Below, piece after piece: positions 42,385 to 52,051 of a stretch of 64,000 bases of DNA. Source of the DNA: Lacrimispora amygdalina. Its GTDB lineage: Bacteria > Bacillota > Clostridia > Lachnospirales > Lachnospiraceae. Within the stretch, counting starts at the first letter, position 1. Each line of letters begins with the position of its first letter. Under the pieces are notes generated by a model. The model saw nothing but the letters and a program-made list of their open reading frames with translations, ran no database searches and was not told where the DNA came from. The stretch is from the NCBI RefSeq assembly GCF_900205965.1, contig NZ_OAOF01000016.1, forward strand, positions 1 through 64,000, read 5' to 3'. The position numbers were made by a program, and so were the translations under genes.

Positions 42385-42454
42385 TTTATATCAGTAATTC
42401 CCATTTTTCAAGTCAAGTGCCAAAATTATACACGTTGAGTGCCAAAATTTGCAC
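42385..42454 (-). promoter_or_regulatory. Agr-type direct-repeat promoter (site A) within the 3' end of agrC
   Basis: On the minus strand repeat 1 GTGCAAATTTTGGCACTC and repeat 2 GTGTATAATTTTGGCACTT have cores exactly 22 bp apart. A -10 box TATAAA preceded by TGA (extended -10) begins 37 bp from the second core. The repeats overlap the last nine codons of agrC. This is the natural autoinduction promoter of agrDB. Confidence 0.85.
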
Positions 42455-43787
42455 ATCTCTCTTCTGTAAAAGCAGAAATCGTTAAAGTCGTGATAAACAA
42501 AGTCTCTTTCTGAACAAGATTTAATGATCCTCCATACTTCTCAGCAAGGGAGGTAACTATCCCTACACCCAGGCCATGATGTTTTGAATCTTCTTTTGTA
42601 GACAGGAGTTTATCTCCTTCTTTTATTGCTTTGACTTTAAAACTATTTTCAATACGGAATATAAGGAAATAGTTAGTTCCCATAAATAGTTTGATACGTA
42701 CTATACGCTTTTGGGGCTCACATTTAGAAGCAGCTTCCAATGCATTGTCGAGCAGGTTGCCAAACATAGAAATCAGGTCTGAGTCAGATATAAAATCCAG
42801 ATTAATATTCTTTTCTATAAAAATAGAAAACTCAACTCCAAGTTCCTTAGCTTTTGAAACACGTTCCGACAATATGGCATTAAATACAGGATTACCACTA
42901 TAAATAACATTATTGATCTCATCTTGTATTTTCCCTTTCAGTTCATCTATTATTTCAACAATTTTCTGATTTTCCCCGTTTAAAGCCAGCAGTCGAAAAC
43001 TATTAAAGTACGAATGAACATCATGCATAAAGCAACGGTAATGGTCATTTATTTTTAATATGTTTTGAAAGTGATCATTTTCCATCTCTCTTTTCACTGA
43101 ATAAAGCTCTGCATATTTTATTTTGTTCATCATGTCAGTATATTTCTCAAGTATAATAAATATTGCAGCATTGGAAAGATATAATAAAACAGCTCCACCG
43201 CACATAAAAATTTGTAAAACTATAGATTTTGGAAAATCCATATATAAAAAGCTGCTGGAAATAGCCAGGGATAACACAGGAACAATCAGTAAATACCATG
43301 AAAACACATTATTATTCCTGATATTTATCTTTTTAATATATTTCTCAATATAAAGCAAAAATAAAAAGCCTACAATATATTCTAATATTAAAAAATATAT
43401 TCCACCTGACGTAAACCACGGAGGTATGTAAATGGGAAGATTATAAGAAAGGAAGCGATATAATAGTTCAAAAAGAACTTCCTTACCTCCCACAAAAGCA
43501 AAATAAATAATTGTATAAGCAATACCATTTGAAAAAGAAATCTTAAATAAAAGCAGAGCATATACATAACAAAATAGTGGAACAGTTATAAAATTTAAGC
43601 TGACACTGCCAATTGCATTTTCAAAAAAGATCAGTAAAGTTATTACAATACTAATTATTTGACGCTTTCTTCCAAATGTTTTAAATGGATAAATGGCAGC
43701 AAAAAAACGAAACATCATATATACATCTGCGCCGCAAAACAAAAGCCTGCTTACTGAAAACAAATCATTTCCCATCTTAATTGCCAT
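42426..43787 (-). CDS. agrC: AgrC-type sensor histidine kinase (GHKL family)
   Basis: Membrane sensor of the cyclic peptide. The 453-residue protein has about six hydrophobic segments in residues 10-215, then a dimerisation region with the phospho-acceptor motif FMHDVHSYFN (His255 candidate) and a HATPase domain of the GHKL type (about 330-440) with LISMFGNLLDNALEAASK (N box) and GLGVGIVTSLAEKYGG (G box). It overlaps the end of agrA by 11 bp. Its final codons hold the agrDB promoter repeats. Confidence 0.93.
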   Translation of the reverse strand: MAIKMGNDLFSVSRLLFCGADVYMMFRFFAAIYPFKTFGRKRQIISIVITLLIFFENAIGSVSLNFITVPLFCYVYALLLFKISFSNGIAYTIIYFAFVGGKEVLFELLYRFLSYNLPIYIPPWFTSGGIYFLILEYIVGFLFLLYIEKYIKKINIRNNNVFSWYLLIVPVLSLAISSSFLYMDFPKSIVLQIFMCGGAVLLYLSNAAIFIILEKYTDMMNKIKYAELYSVKREMENDHFQNILKINDHYRCFMHDVHSYFNSFRLLALNGENQKIVEIIDELKGKIQDEINNVIYSGNPVFNAILSERVSKAKELGVEFSIFIEKNINLDFISDSDLISMFGNLLDNALEAASKCEPQKRIVRIKLFMGTNYFLIFRIENSFKVKAIKEGDKLLSTKEDSKHHGLGVGIVTSLAEKYGGSLNLVQKETLFITTLTISAFTEERCANFGTQRV

Positions 43788-44553
43788 CCTTGTATTTTGA
43801 TAACATAAATTCTTCCTTCAGCATATGAAATTCCTGCGCCTTGCTCCGGGTTATCTGAAACATGGTATCAACATCTTTCAGGCGCAGAATCTTACTGGTA
43901 CAGTAGATCAAATATTTAAAATTAATAATATAGCTGTCATGAGGATACCCGAAACCATACTTTTTAAGGCGTTCGTAAATCGTCTCCAGTTTATCCGGAA
44001 CCCGGATATCTGGGATTTCACTGCTGTCAATTTCTTTAATTCCGTAAATTCTAATGGAGCTTTCAGAAATATGAACTCTTGTATTCTTTTTATATTTTTC
44101 TATGTAAACAATATCATCTGCCCTTAGAAACAGCCGTTCCCGGTTCACGTTCGCCGTCAGAAGCGGTGCCTGTCCCAGCTCAATCATTTTATCCAGAGAA
44201 TCTCTTATGTAACGGTCCATTAATTCATCGGTCATATTCTTCATAATATACCGGTAAGGCTGGACTTCAAAGCTGCGGGGTGACGGTTCTGCAAAGCCCG
44301 TATAGAAAACCAGAATCACATTATTATCCAGTTCCCTGACCCGCACTGCTGTTTCTTCTCCAGTCATCTCGTTCATCTGAACATCAAGAAAAATAATAGA
44401 AAATCTAATATTTTTAATCGCTGATAAAAGGCTGATTCCAGAATCATATTCATGTACACGGAATTTATCGCTTTCGGGCATATTCTTACTAATTCTCTCT
44501 ATCAAACGCTCTCTGTCGCCCATACTATCATCGCAAATAGCAATTTCAAACAT
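43777..44553 (-). CDS. agrA: AgrA-type LytTR response regulator
   Basis: A 258-residue response regulator. The receiver domain (about 1-120) has the acidic pair D8-D9 and phospho-acceptor D57 in IIFLDVQMNE, with FYTG and the K in YIMKN. The LytTR DNA-binding domain spans about 140-250 (RADDIVYIEKYKKNTRVHI, GFGYPHDSYIINFKYL). This domain type binds direct repeats with about two-turn spacing, which agrees with the 22-bp repeats found three times in this window. Gene overlap with agrC supports one two-component pair. Confidence 0.93.
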   Translation of the reverse strand: MFEIAICDDSMGDRERLIERISKNMPESDKFRVHEYDSGISLLSAIKNIRFSIIFLDVQMNEMTGEETAVRVRELDNNVILVFYTGFAEPSPRSFEVQPYRYIMKNMTDELMDRYIRDSLDKMIELGQAPLLTANVNRERLFLRADDIVYIEKYKKNTRVHISESSIRIYGIKEIDSSEIPDIRVPDKLETIYERLKKYGFGYPHDSYIINFKYLIYCTSKILRLKDVDTMFQITRSKAQEFHMLKEEFMLSKYKDGN

Positions 44554-44633
44554 CCTTTTTTCCCCTTTATAAATTTCTTTTTTATTGAATATCGTATATT
44601 CCCTCCTATTTTATAAGAAATATGCGAAGAATA

Positions 44634-44681
44634 CAAGAAAAGGTACCAGAAAAATACAAAATCCATACTTTTTCGGTACCT
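44634..44681 (-). terminator. Terminator of the ABC exporter pair
   Basis: AGGTACC and GGTACCT arms extended by A/T-rich pairing (AAAAA with TTTTT), followed by TTTTCTTG on the minus strand. Confidence 0.68.
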
Positions 44682-44703
44682 TATTCCTGATTATTCAACT
44701 TAA

Positions 44704-46449
44704 TTATATGGCAAACTGACTGTTATAGAGCTGAGCATAAAATCCATTTTCTGAAAGAAGGTTCTCATGCGTTCCCTGTTCAATGATATGGCCATCCCTC
44801 ATAACAAGTATGACATCCGCTTCCTTGATTGTAGAAAGACGGTGAGCGACAATAAAACTGGTGCGTCCCTCCATCATTTTAGCAAATGCCTTTTGTATCT
44901 TTAATTCAGTTCTGGTATCGATAGATGATGTCGCCTCATCAAGAATGAGAATCGGCGGAAGGCACAGCATGACTCTGGCTATGCACAAAAGCTGCTTCTG
45001 ACCCTGGGATAAGTTTCCTCCGTCTTCTGAAATGATTGTATCATATCCCTGCGGCATGCGGGAAATAAAGCTATGCGCATGTGCTTCTTTTGCTGCTGTG
45101 ACTATTTGCTCCTCAGATGCATCCGGTTTTCCGTACGCGATATTTTCTCTTATCGTTCCAGTCTTCAGCCATGTTTCCTGCAAAACCATTCCATAGGAGG
45201 ATCTCAGGCTTTCTCTGGTTATGTGGCGGATATCATTTCCATCCACCTTTATGGCGCCGGCATTTACATCGTAAAAACGCATGAGAAGATTAATTACCGT
45301 ACTTTTTCCGCAACCGGTAGGGCCAACAATGGCAATTCGCTTTCCCTGTGCTGCGCATAGATTCATATCCTCAATCAGTGGTACCTCCTGATTATAGGAA
45401 AAGTCAACATGCTCCAGTACCACCTCGCCTCTGGCATGCTTAAGTACCACCGCCTGGCTGTCATCCGGTATCTCTGACTCTTCATCAATCAGTTCAAATA
45501 CACGTGCAGCTGACGCAAGAGCGTTCTGAAGCTCTGTTACTACGCCTGATATCTCATTAAACGGTTTCGTGTACTGATTGGCATAACTTAAAAAACTTGA
45601 TAACTGACCCACTGTCAAAAGTCCATTTACTGCCGCAATTGCACCGGCGATTCCTACACAGGCATAAACGAGGCTGTTTACAAACCGCGTAGACGGATTG
45701 GTAATGGAAGAGAAAAAGGTTGCCTTAAGCCCCCATACGCGAAGCTCTTCATTAATGGTTTCAAATTTTTTCTGAGCCTCATCTTCATAAGCAAAGGCCT
45801 TTACCACCTTCTGGTTTCCCAGCAGCTCCTCCACCAGAGATGTCATTACTCCTCTTGTCTGAGACTGCATCCGGAACATACTGTACGTTCTTTTCGCAAT
45901 AAAACTGGCCACAAACAGGGACAGCGGGGTAACAAGCACAACCAGAGCGGCAATTAACGGATTAATATAAAACATAAAAGCCAATGTTCCTAAAATGGTT
46001 AAAACTCCGGTAAACAGCTGAGTGAATCCCATCAGCAGGCCGTCGGAGAACTGATCAATATCAGCAATAATTCTGCTGATTATATCACCATGTGCATGAG
46101 AATCTATATACTTTAATGGAAGGCTTTCCAGCTTATTAAAAGCCTGAGTTCTGATATCCTTCACCACCCGGTAAGTAATCTGATTATTGATATGGCTCAT
46201 GACCCACTGCGCCGCTGCTGTAACCAGAATCACGATCCCCATCTGTGTCAGGATCACACCCATGGTTTTAAAATCAACTTTTCCGGCACCCACAATACAG
46301 TCAATGGCACGTCCGATTAATATGGGAATATACAAGGTAAATACAACTGTAAGAAAAGCGCAAAACAGCGAAGCCATTACACTCCATTTATACTTTCCAA
46401 TCTTATTTAAGATACGTTTGACTGTAGACTTATGCTTTTTTATGTTCAT
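44704..46449 (-). CDS. ABC exporter half-transporter, canonical ATPase partner
   Basis: A 581-residue transmembrane-ATPase half-transporter. Six helices occupy about 15-320, and the nucleotide-binding domain about 335-575. Walker A is GPTGCGKST, the signature is LSQGQKQ, Walker B is ILILDEATSS with catalytic Glu, and the H-loop is VAHRLST, so this half keeps all catalytic residues. The start MNIKKHKS is set by GGAGG 9 bp upstream; 19 codons earlier lack a site. It follows the other half by 1 bp, forming a heterodimer of the TM287/288 type. Substrate unknown. Confidence 0.93.
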   Translation of the reverse strand: MNIKKHKSTVKRILNKIGKYKWSVMASLFCAFLTVVFTLYIPILIGRAIDCIVGAGKVDFKTMGVILTQMGIVILVTAAAQWVMSHINNQITYRVVKDIRTQAFNKLESLPLKYIDSHAHGDIISRIIADIDQFSDGLLMGFTQLFTGVLTILGTLAFMFYINPLIAALVVLVTPLSLFVASFIAKRTYSMFRMQSQTRGVMTSLVEELLGNQKVVKAFAYEDEAQKKFETINEELRVWGLKATFFSSITNPSTRFVNSLVYACVGIAGAIAAVNGLLTVGQLSSFLSYANQYTKPFNEISGVVTELQNALASAARVFELIDEESEIPDDSQAVVLKHARGEVVLEHVDFSYNQEVPLIEDMNLCAAQGKRIAIVGPTGCGKSTVINLLMRFYDVNAGAIKVDGNDIRHITRESLRSSYGMVLQETWLKTGTIRENIAYGKPDASEEQIVTAAKEAHAHSFISRMPQGYDTIISEDGGNLSQGQKQLLCIARVMLCLPPILILDEATSSIDTRTELKIQKAFAKMMEGRTSFIVAHRLSTIKEADVILVMRDGHIIEQGTHENLLSENGFYAQLYNSQFAI

Positions 46450-46450
46450 A

Positions 46451-48181
46451 TTACTGCACCTCCTTTTCAGACAGCTGGGATAGACAGATCTCACGGTAAA
46501 CCTCACAGGATTCCATTAATTCTCCATGCTTTCCGCAGCCGGCCATTCGTCCGTCTTCCAATACAACAATGCGGTCTGCATTCTTTATTGTGGAAGCTCT
46601 CTGGGATACTAAAAATACGGTCATATCCCTGGTTTCTTCCTTAATCGCCTTGCGAAGTCTTGCGTCGGTGGCAAAATCCAAAGCAGATGCGCTGTCATCC
46701 AAAATAAGAATCTGGGGATTTTTTACAATGGCTCTGGCAATGGTAAGACGCTGGCGCTGTCCGCCGGACAAGTTTTTTCCTCCTGCCTGTATCAGAAAGT
46801 CAAGCCCTTCCCCTTTCTCATCCACAAACTCCTTTGCCTGGGCAATGGTAAGTGCCCGGTAAATCTCTTCATCAGAGGCATCCTTTTTCCCCCACTGCAT
46901 ATTTTCCCGGATACTCCCTTTAAAAAGGACCGCCTTTTGGGGAACAATACCTACCATCTCTCTCAGCTGGCCCTGTGGATACTCCCTGACATCGATTCCA
47001 TCTACTCTGACGCTTCCCTGAGATACATCATAAAATCTTGGAATTACGTTCACCAGTGTGGATTTTCCTGATCCGGTCCCTCCTATAATTCCTATGGTCT
47101 CACCTTTTCTCGCGCAAAATCCAATTCCCCTCAGAGATTCAGCCTTTGCACCCTGATAAAAAAGGCTTACCTGATTAAATTCCACCTTGGGTGAATCCGT
47201 TTTACCTTTTACATGGTTATGGTTGGTGTCTTTAATGCCTGGTTCCATGGTAAATACGAAACTGATCCGGTTGGCACAGGCCAGCGCTTTGGAAATGGTG
47301 ATAATTAAGTTGGCAAGCTTCACCAGCTCAACCAGTATCTGAGACATATAGTTTACAAGTGCCACTACCTGACCCTGAGTGATATTCCCCGTCTGAACCC
47401 GATTTGCACCGGTGTTAATGAGTACAATGATTGCAAGGTTGATAATGACATAAGTAAGAGGATTCATTAATGCGGATATCTTACCTACAAATACCTGGAA
47501 TTTCACCAGCATGCCATTTTCTTCATCAAACCTGCGAACTTCATCATTCTGCCGGTTAAATGCACGGATCACACGGACGCCGCCCAGATTTTCTCTTGCT
47601 GCCAGCAAAACCCGGTCCAGCTGCATTTGTACTTTTTTATATAGAGGCATACTGTAAAGCATAATGCCGAATACTACAGCTGATAGTACCGGTATGGAAA
47701 CCACAAATATCAGGGCTGCCTTTATATCAATGGTAAATGCCATGATCATTGCGCCCAAAACAACAAATGGAGAGCGGAGAAACAGACGCAGAAACAAATT
47801 CACACCGGACTGGACCTGATTCACATCACTGGTCATTCTGGTGATGAGGGTAGCCGTTCCTATGGTATCTATTTCCTGATACGACAGAGTGTTAATATGA
47901 GCAAACAGATCATTTCTTAATGAAGTACCAAAACCTGCCGCTGCCTTTGCCGCGAAGTACTGAGCTGTTATGGAACAGGTAAGGCCGATAATGCCTAACA
48001 CAACCAGCAATCCGCCCATGGACAGAATATAAGTCACATCATGGTTCTTGATTCCAATGTCAATGACCGTGGCCATCACCAGAGGCACAAGAAGCTCAAA
48101 ACTGGCTTCCAGAAGCTTGAACAATGGTCCCAGAATACTTTCCCGCTTATAGTTACTCAAATACTTAAGGAGCTTTTTCAT
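46451..48181 (-). CDS. ABC exporter half-transporter with degenerate ATPase site
   Basis: A 576-residue partner of the preceding gene. It has the same architecture, with six helices (about 10-310) and a nucleotide-binding domain (about 340-575). Walker A is GGTGSGKST and the signature is LSGGQRQR, but Walker B ends LILDDSASALD with Asp in place of the catalytic Glu, and the H-loop reads VSQRAST with Gln for His. This is the standard degenerate site of heterodimeric exporters. The convergent LysR gene starts on the other strand 117 bp away. Confidence 0.93.
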   Translation of the reverse strand: MKKLLKYLSNYKRESILGPLFKLLEASFELLVPLVMATVIDIGIKNHDVTYILSMGGLLVVLGIIGLTCSITAQYFAAKAAAGFGTSLRNDLFAHINTLSYQEIDTIGTATLITRMTSDVNQVQSGVNLFLRLFLRSPFVVLGAMIMAFTIDIKAALIFVVSIPVLSAVVFGIMLYSMPLYKKVQMQLDRVLLAARENLGGVRVIRAFNRQNDEVRRFDEENGMLVKFQVFVGKISALMNPLTYVIINLAIIVLINTGANRVQTGNITQGQVVALVNYMSQILVELVKLANLIITISKALACANRISFVFTMEPGIKDTNHNHVKGKTDSPKVEFNQVSLFYQGAKAESLRGIGFCARKGETIGIIGGTGSGKSTLVNVIPRFYDVSQGSVRVDGIDVREYPQGQLREMVGIVPQKAVLFKGSIRENMQWGKKDASDEEIYRALTIAQAKEFVDEKGEGLDFLIQAGGKNLSGGQRQRLTIARAIVKNPQILILDDSASALDFATDARLRKAIKEETRDMTVFLVSQRASTIKNADRIVVLEDGRMAGCGKHGELMESCEVYREICLSQLSEKEVQ

Positions 48182-48297
48182 TTTCTTAATCCTCCCAAAA
48201 ATAATACCTTTTTAGAATAATGCATTGTATTATTATACCATTTTGATATAATAATACAAGTATAAAATGAAATCAGATAGAATAGAGGATGTACCAG

Positions 48298-49179
48298 ATG
48301 AATCCAATTAATTCAAAACAGTTATATTATTTCACCGTCGTTTCAGAGACCGGGAGCTTTACTGCAGCTGCAAAAAAACTGGGAATATCCCAGCCTCCTT
48401 TAAGCAAGCAGATTATGCTTCTGGAGGAGGAGATGGGAGTGAAGCTTCTTGAGCGCAGATCGAAAAAGGCAGAGCTTACAGAAGCAGGCACATATTTATA
48501 TTTCAAGGCAAAAGATATTCTATCCATGATGGGCGCTGTATCAGATGATTTAAAGCATTTTCCATCTTCTGCCAGAGGTGTGCTGAAACTGGGGACCATT
48601 TCTTCATCCGGAACGGTACTTCTGGATTTTTTAAAGGACTTCACATCAGCTCACCCAGGTGTGCGGTTTGAAGTGACAGAAGGCAATACCTATGAACTCC
48701 TGGAAAAAATGAAAAATGGACTTGTAGAGTGTTCCATTATACGGACACCTTTTAATCCGGAGGGTCTGGAATGTGTCTACGGTAAGAAGGAACCCATTAT
48801 GGCGGTGGGAAATCCCGTATTTTTCCCGGAGTTTACAGGAAACAAGGTAAGTCTTACAGAGTTAAAGGGGAAGCCATTAATTTATTACCGCAGATTTGAT
48901 TCCATTATTTCCCTTGCATTTCAAAACAGCGGAATCAAACCAGATATCTTCTGCAGGAATGACGATGCAAGAACCTGTCTTCAATGGGCAAAAGCAGGAA
49001 TGGGAATTGCTCTGGTACCGCAATCCATCAGTCTCACCCTGGGGCAGGAAAATCTCTTGTTCCGGGAAATAGATTCTTCCGACACCGTTACCCAGATAGC
49101 CGCTGTGTACAAAAAAAATGGCTATGTCTCAAACATAGCCAGGGAATTTGTAACCAGTTTTGGCAATCAGTCCCGTTGA
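48298..49179 (+). CDS. LysR-family transcriptional regulator
   Basis: A 293-residue LysR-type regulator. N-terminal HTH (about 3-62): SFTAAAKKLGISQPPLSKQIMLLEEEMGVKLLER. The effector domain follows (about 90-290). The start at MNPINSK is set by AGAGGA about 9 bp upstream. It is divergent from the ABC exporter pair, 117 bp away, the usual geometry for a LysR regulator and target, so it may control the exporter. Ends 1 bp before the convergent radical SAM gene. Confidence 0.9.
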   Translation: MNPINSKQLYYFTVVSETGSFTAAAKKLGISQPPLSKQIMLLEEEMGVKLLERRSKKAELTEAGTYLYFKAKDILSMMGAVSDDLKHFPSSARGVLKLGTISSSGTVLLDFLKDFTSAHPGVRFEVTEGNTYELLEKMKNGLVECSIIRTPFNPEGLECVYGKKEPIMAVGNPVFFPEFTGNKVSLTELKGKPLIYYRRFDSIISLAFQNSGIKPDIFCRNDDARTCLQWAKAGMGIALVPQSISLTLGQENLLFREIDSSDTVTQIAAVYKKNGYVSNIAREFVTSFGNQSR

Positions 49180-50070
49180 CTAATCAAAAAGGCTCAACTG
49201 GGTAATCTGGTATTTTTTCTTGTACGCGTGGATAATATCCGGCATTTTATAAAGGATCCGGTTTCGGCTGCACTCCTCAGAAAACACCTGCCATAATTTA
49301 CGTGCACCTGGACTGGTGCACTGGTAATTATTACCATAACGTTTCATATACTGCTCTGCCAGGTTTTCTCCCGGGAACAGCTCTCTTAACCGGTCATAAT
49401 ACCATTCTCTCTGATTGCTGCGCAGCGTGACACCAAAAGCCGGATAGATAAAATCAGCGCCGGCTTCTTTGGCTGCAGTTATGATAGAACGGATATTGTC
49501 CTCATGGTCCTCCAGAAATGGGAGGACAGGCATAAGAAGGATGCCTGCAAACAGCCCCTGATCCTTAAGGGCCGCAATCAGCGACAGCCGGTCGGAAGGT
49601 CTGGATACCCTTGGTTCAATTTTAGACGCCAGATTATCATCACTTGTAGTAACCGTAACCTTTAGAATAACAGGAGAATGATCTGCTATACTTTTCAATA
49701 TATCAATATCCCTTTGAAGCAAAGTACTCTTTGTAGCAATAGCTGCCCCAAAACCAAAGGCATCAATCAATTCCAGGGCATGTCTGGTAAGCTTAAGTTC
49801 ATTTTCCAGTGGATTGTATGGATCACTCATTGCTCCGGTTCCCACCACTCCTGTTTTGACTTTTCTCCTCAGATCATCCCGTATGATCCGAAGTGCATCC
49901 TCCTTGACACGCACGGTATCAAAATGATCAATTCTGTAACAGTCTGAACGGCTGTCACAGTAAATACAGCCATGGCTGCAGCCTCTGTATATATTCATAT
50001 TATAATCAATCCCAAACCAATCGGATGTTTTTGTTTTTGTTACAATCGTTTTTGCCGGGATGTATTCCAT
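49180..50070 (-). CDS. SPL-family radical SAM protein
   Basis: A 296-residue radical S-adenosylmethionine enzyme. The 4Fe-4S motif CSHGCIYC (Cx3Cx2C) is at about 32-39, after TSDWFGIDYNMNIYRG. It then has the TIM-barrel strands GVVGTGAMSDPYNPLE and ATKSTLLQRDI. It resembles spore photoproduct lyase-related proteins of unknown substrate rather than SplB itself. Start set by GGGAG 7 bp upstream; a long upstream frame is rejected. It is convergent with LysR and divergent from the BrkB gene. Confidence 0.88.
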   Translation of the reverse strand: MEYIPAKTIVTKTKTSDWFGIDYNMNIYRGCSHGCIYCDSRSDCYRIDHFDTVRVKEDALRIIRDDLRRKVKTGVVGTGAMSDPYNPLENELKLTRHALELIDAFGFGAAIATKSTLLQRDIDILKSIADHSPVILKVTVTTSDDNLASKIEPRVSRPSDRLSLIAALKDQGLFAGILLMPVLPFLEDHEDNIRSIITAAKEAGADFIYPAFGVTLRSNQREWYYDRLRELFPGENLAEQYMKRYGNNYQCTSPGARKLWQVFSEECSRNRILYKMPDIIHAYKKKYQITQLSLFD

Positions 50071-50179
50071 GATAATTCTCCCTTTTTTTATACTTTTTTT
50101 CACTGAACAGGGAATCCCTTGATATTTTCTAAGTGCCATGATAATATGCTTATACGAGATAAGAAGGGAAGCGTTCATT

Positions 50180-51004
50180 ATGATTCGTTTTTTATTGCGC
50201 TGCAAACAGATACATGACAAATATACGAAAGATGAAATGACTGTCTATGCAGCACAGGCTTCATACTTTACCATAATTGCAGCTTTTCCATTTATGATGC
50301 TGTTACTTGCTATGATTCAGTTTATTCCTTCTATTACAAAGGCAAATTTACTGCAGCTTCTGGTCACGGTAATCCCCAGCAGGCTGGAGATTGACAGCGT
50401 TATCGTTACTGTTATTGAAGATCTCTATACCCAGTCACCTGCAGCAATATTATCTGTAACCGCCATTGCCGCGATCTGGTCCGCTTCAAAGGGGATGCTG
50501 AGCATTGAACGGGGATTAAACCGGGTTTTCGGACAGGAGAAAAAGCGGGGGTATTTCATGACCCGGGTGGTATGTGCCGGTTATACGGTTGTGTTTATAA
50601 TAATCTGTACCCTGACACTTGTACTTCTTGTACTGGGCAGCTCCATACAGGCTTTTATGAATCACCATTTTCCCATTCTGGCTGAGATTACCCAGCATGT
50701 CATCAGTTTCCGTACTCTGCTCTTATTTATTCTTACCTTATGTTTTGCCATGCTTTATACCTATGTACCCGAAAAAAAGCAGCATTTTACCAGACAGCTG
50801 CCAGGAGCCGTCTTTTCCACACTGGGGTGGATCGCCTTCTCCTTTGCCTTTTCTATTTACTTTAGCAATTTCAGCAATTATTCCGTGATGTACGGCAGCC
50901 TGACTGCCATTGTTCTCATCATGCTGTGGCTGTATTCCTGCATCTGCATTCTGTTTTTCGGAGCTGAGATCAATTACTATTATTCCGAAAACAGGAACGA
51001 ATAA
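50180..51004 (+). CDS. YihY/BrkB-family membrane protein
   Basis: A 274-residue polytopic protein with about six hydrophobic segments. The N-terminal YAAQASYFTIIAAFPFMMLLL matches the YihY/BrkB signature, and VTAIAAIWSASKGM and GSLTAIVLIMLWLYSCICILFFGAEINYYY follow near 100 and 240. Family members were once thought to be RNase BN; the role in envelope transport is not settled. The start MIRFLLR is chosen, with AAGGGAA about 10 bp upstream. Terminator directly downstream. Confidence 0.9.
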   Translation: MIRFLLRCKQIHDKYTKDEMTVYAAQASYFTIIAAFPFMMLLLAMIQFIPSITKANLLQLLVTVIPSRLEIDSVIVTVIEDLYTQSPAAILSVTAIAAIWSASKGMLSIERGLNRVFGQEKKRGYFMTRVVCAGYTVVFIIICTLTLVLLVLGSSIQAFMNHHFPILAEITQHVISFRTLLLFILTLCFAMLYTYVPEKKQHFTRQLPGAVFSTLGWIAFSFAFSIYFSNFSNYSVMYGSLTAIVLIMLWLYSCICILFFGAEINYYYSENRNE

Positions 51005-51011
51005 CCAAGCG

Positions 51012-51049
51012 GAAGACCAGAGATCCTTAAACGATCCCTGGTCTTCTTT
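51012..51049 (+). terminator. Terminator of the BrkB-family gene
   Basis: Nine-bp perfect outer stem GAAGACCAG/CTGGTCTTC with GATC/GATC inside, then TTTG on the plus strand. It also separates the convergent cysK end. Confidence 0.6.
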
Positions 51050-51064
51050 GTCCGCCATCTGATT

Positions 51065-51994
51065 TTAAGAAAACAGCGGCGTAGATAAATATCTGTCTCC
51101 TGTATCCGGAAGCAGCACGATGATTCTTTTCCCTTCGAATTCCGGCCGTTTTGCAGCTTGTCTGGCCGCCCATACAGCTGCGGCAGAGGATATCCCCACA
51201 AGGATCCCTTCCGTCTGTGCGATCTCTTTGCCCGTCTCATAAGCTTCCTGATTCTCTACAGGAATGATTTCATCATATATCTCTGTGTTTAGTATATCAG
51301 GAACGAAACCAGCTCCAATTCCCTGGAGTCCATGAGGTCCCGGCTTTCCTCCGGAAAGAATGGGAGATCCTGCTGGTTCCACTCCGATAATCCGGATTTC
51401 AGGATTCTTACTTTTTAAATATTCCCCGACTCCGGTTATGGTGCCACCCGTTCCAATTCCTGCCACAAATACATCAACCTTTCCATCGGTATCTGCCCAG
51501 ATTTCAGGTCCTGTGGTTTCCCGATGTATTGCTGGATTGGCCGGATTCTCAAACTGCCCTAAAATTACGGAACCTTCGATCTCTTTTTGCAGCTCTTCAG
51601 CTTTATCAATTGCGCCTTTCATCCCTTTTGTTCCTTCGGTAAGTACAATCTCTGCTCCATATGCTTTTAAAAGATTCCTTCGTTCCACGCTCATGGTTTC
51701 AGGCATGGTGAGAATAGCACGATACCCTTTCATGGCAGCGATACTGGCGATTCCAATACCGGTATTCCCGGATGTAGGTTCAATGATGGTGGCTCCAGGC
51801 TTTATTCTGCCGCTTTTTTCTCCATCCTCAATCATGGACAGTGCTGCTCTGTCTTTTACGCTGCCAGCCGGGTTAAAATATTCCAGTTTTGCAATGACAG
51901 ATGCCTTAAGTCCGTGTTTCTTCTCATAATTGGTAAGTTCCAGCAAAGGAGTTTTGCCAATCAGTTCCCCGGCACTTTTTTTAATATTTTCCAT
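51065..51994 (-). CDS. cysK: Cysteine synthase A (O-acetylserine sulfhydrylase)
   Basis: PLP enzyme forming cysteine from O-acetylserine and sulfide. The 309-residue protein has [10 protein letters not shown] at the N-terminus, the PLP lysine in [15 protein letters not shown] (about K44), the asparagine loop [11 protein letters not shown], the phosphate-binding [14 protein letters not shown] and the C-terminal [18 protein letters not shown] lies before the ATG. It is monocistronic and convergent with the BrkB-family gene. Confidence 0.96.
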   Translation of the reverse strand: MENIKKSAGELIGKTPLLELTNYEKKHGLKASVIAKLEYFNPAGSVKDRAALSMIEDGEKSGRIKPGATIIEPTSGNTGIGIASIAAMKGYRAILTMPETMSVERRNLLKAYGAEIVLTEGTKGMKGAIDKAEELQKEIEGSVILGQFENPANPAIHRETTGPEIWADTDGKVDVFVAGIGTGGTITGVGEYLKSKNPEIRIIGVEPAGSPILSGGKPGPHGLQGIGAGFVPDILNTEIYDEIIPVENQEAYETGKEIAQTEGILVGISSAAAVWAARQAAKRPEFEGKRIIVLLPDTGDRYLSTPLFS

Positions 51995-52051
51995 AATGAA
52001 CCTCTTTTCTTACTCGTTTCCTGATTTCATTTTATCTGCAGGCAATTAATA

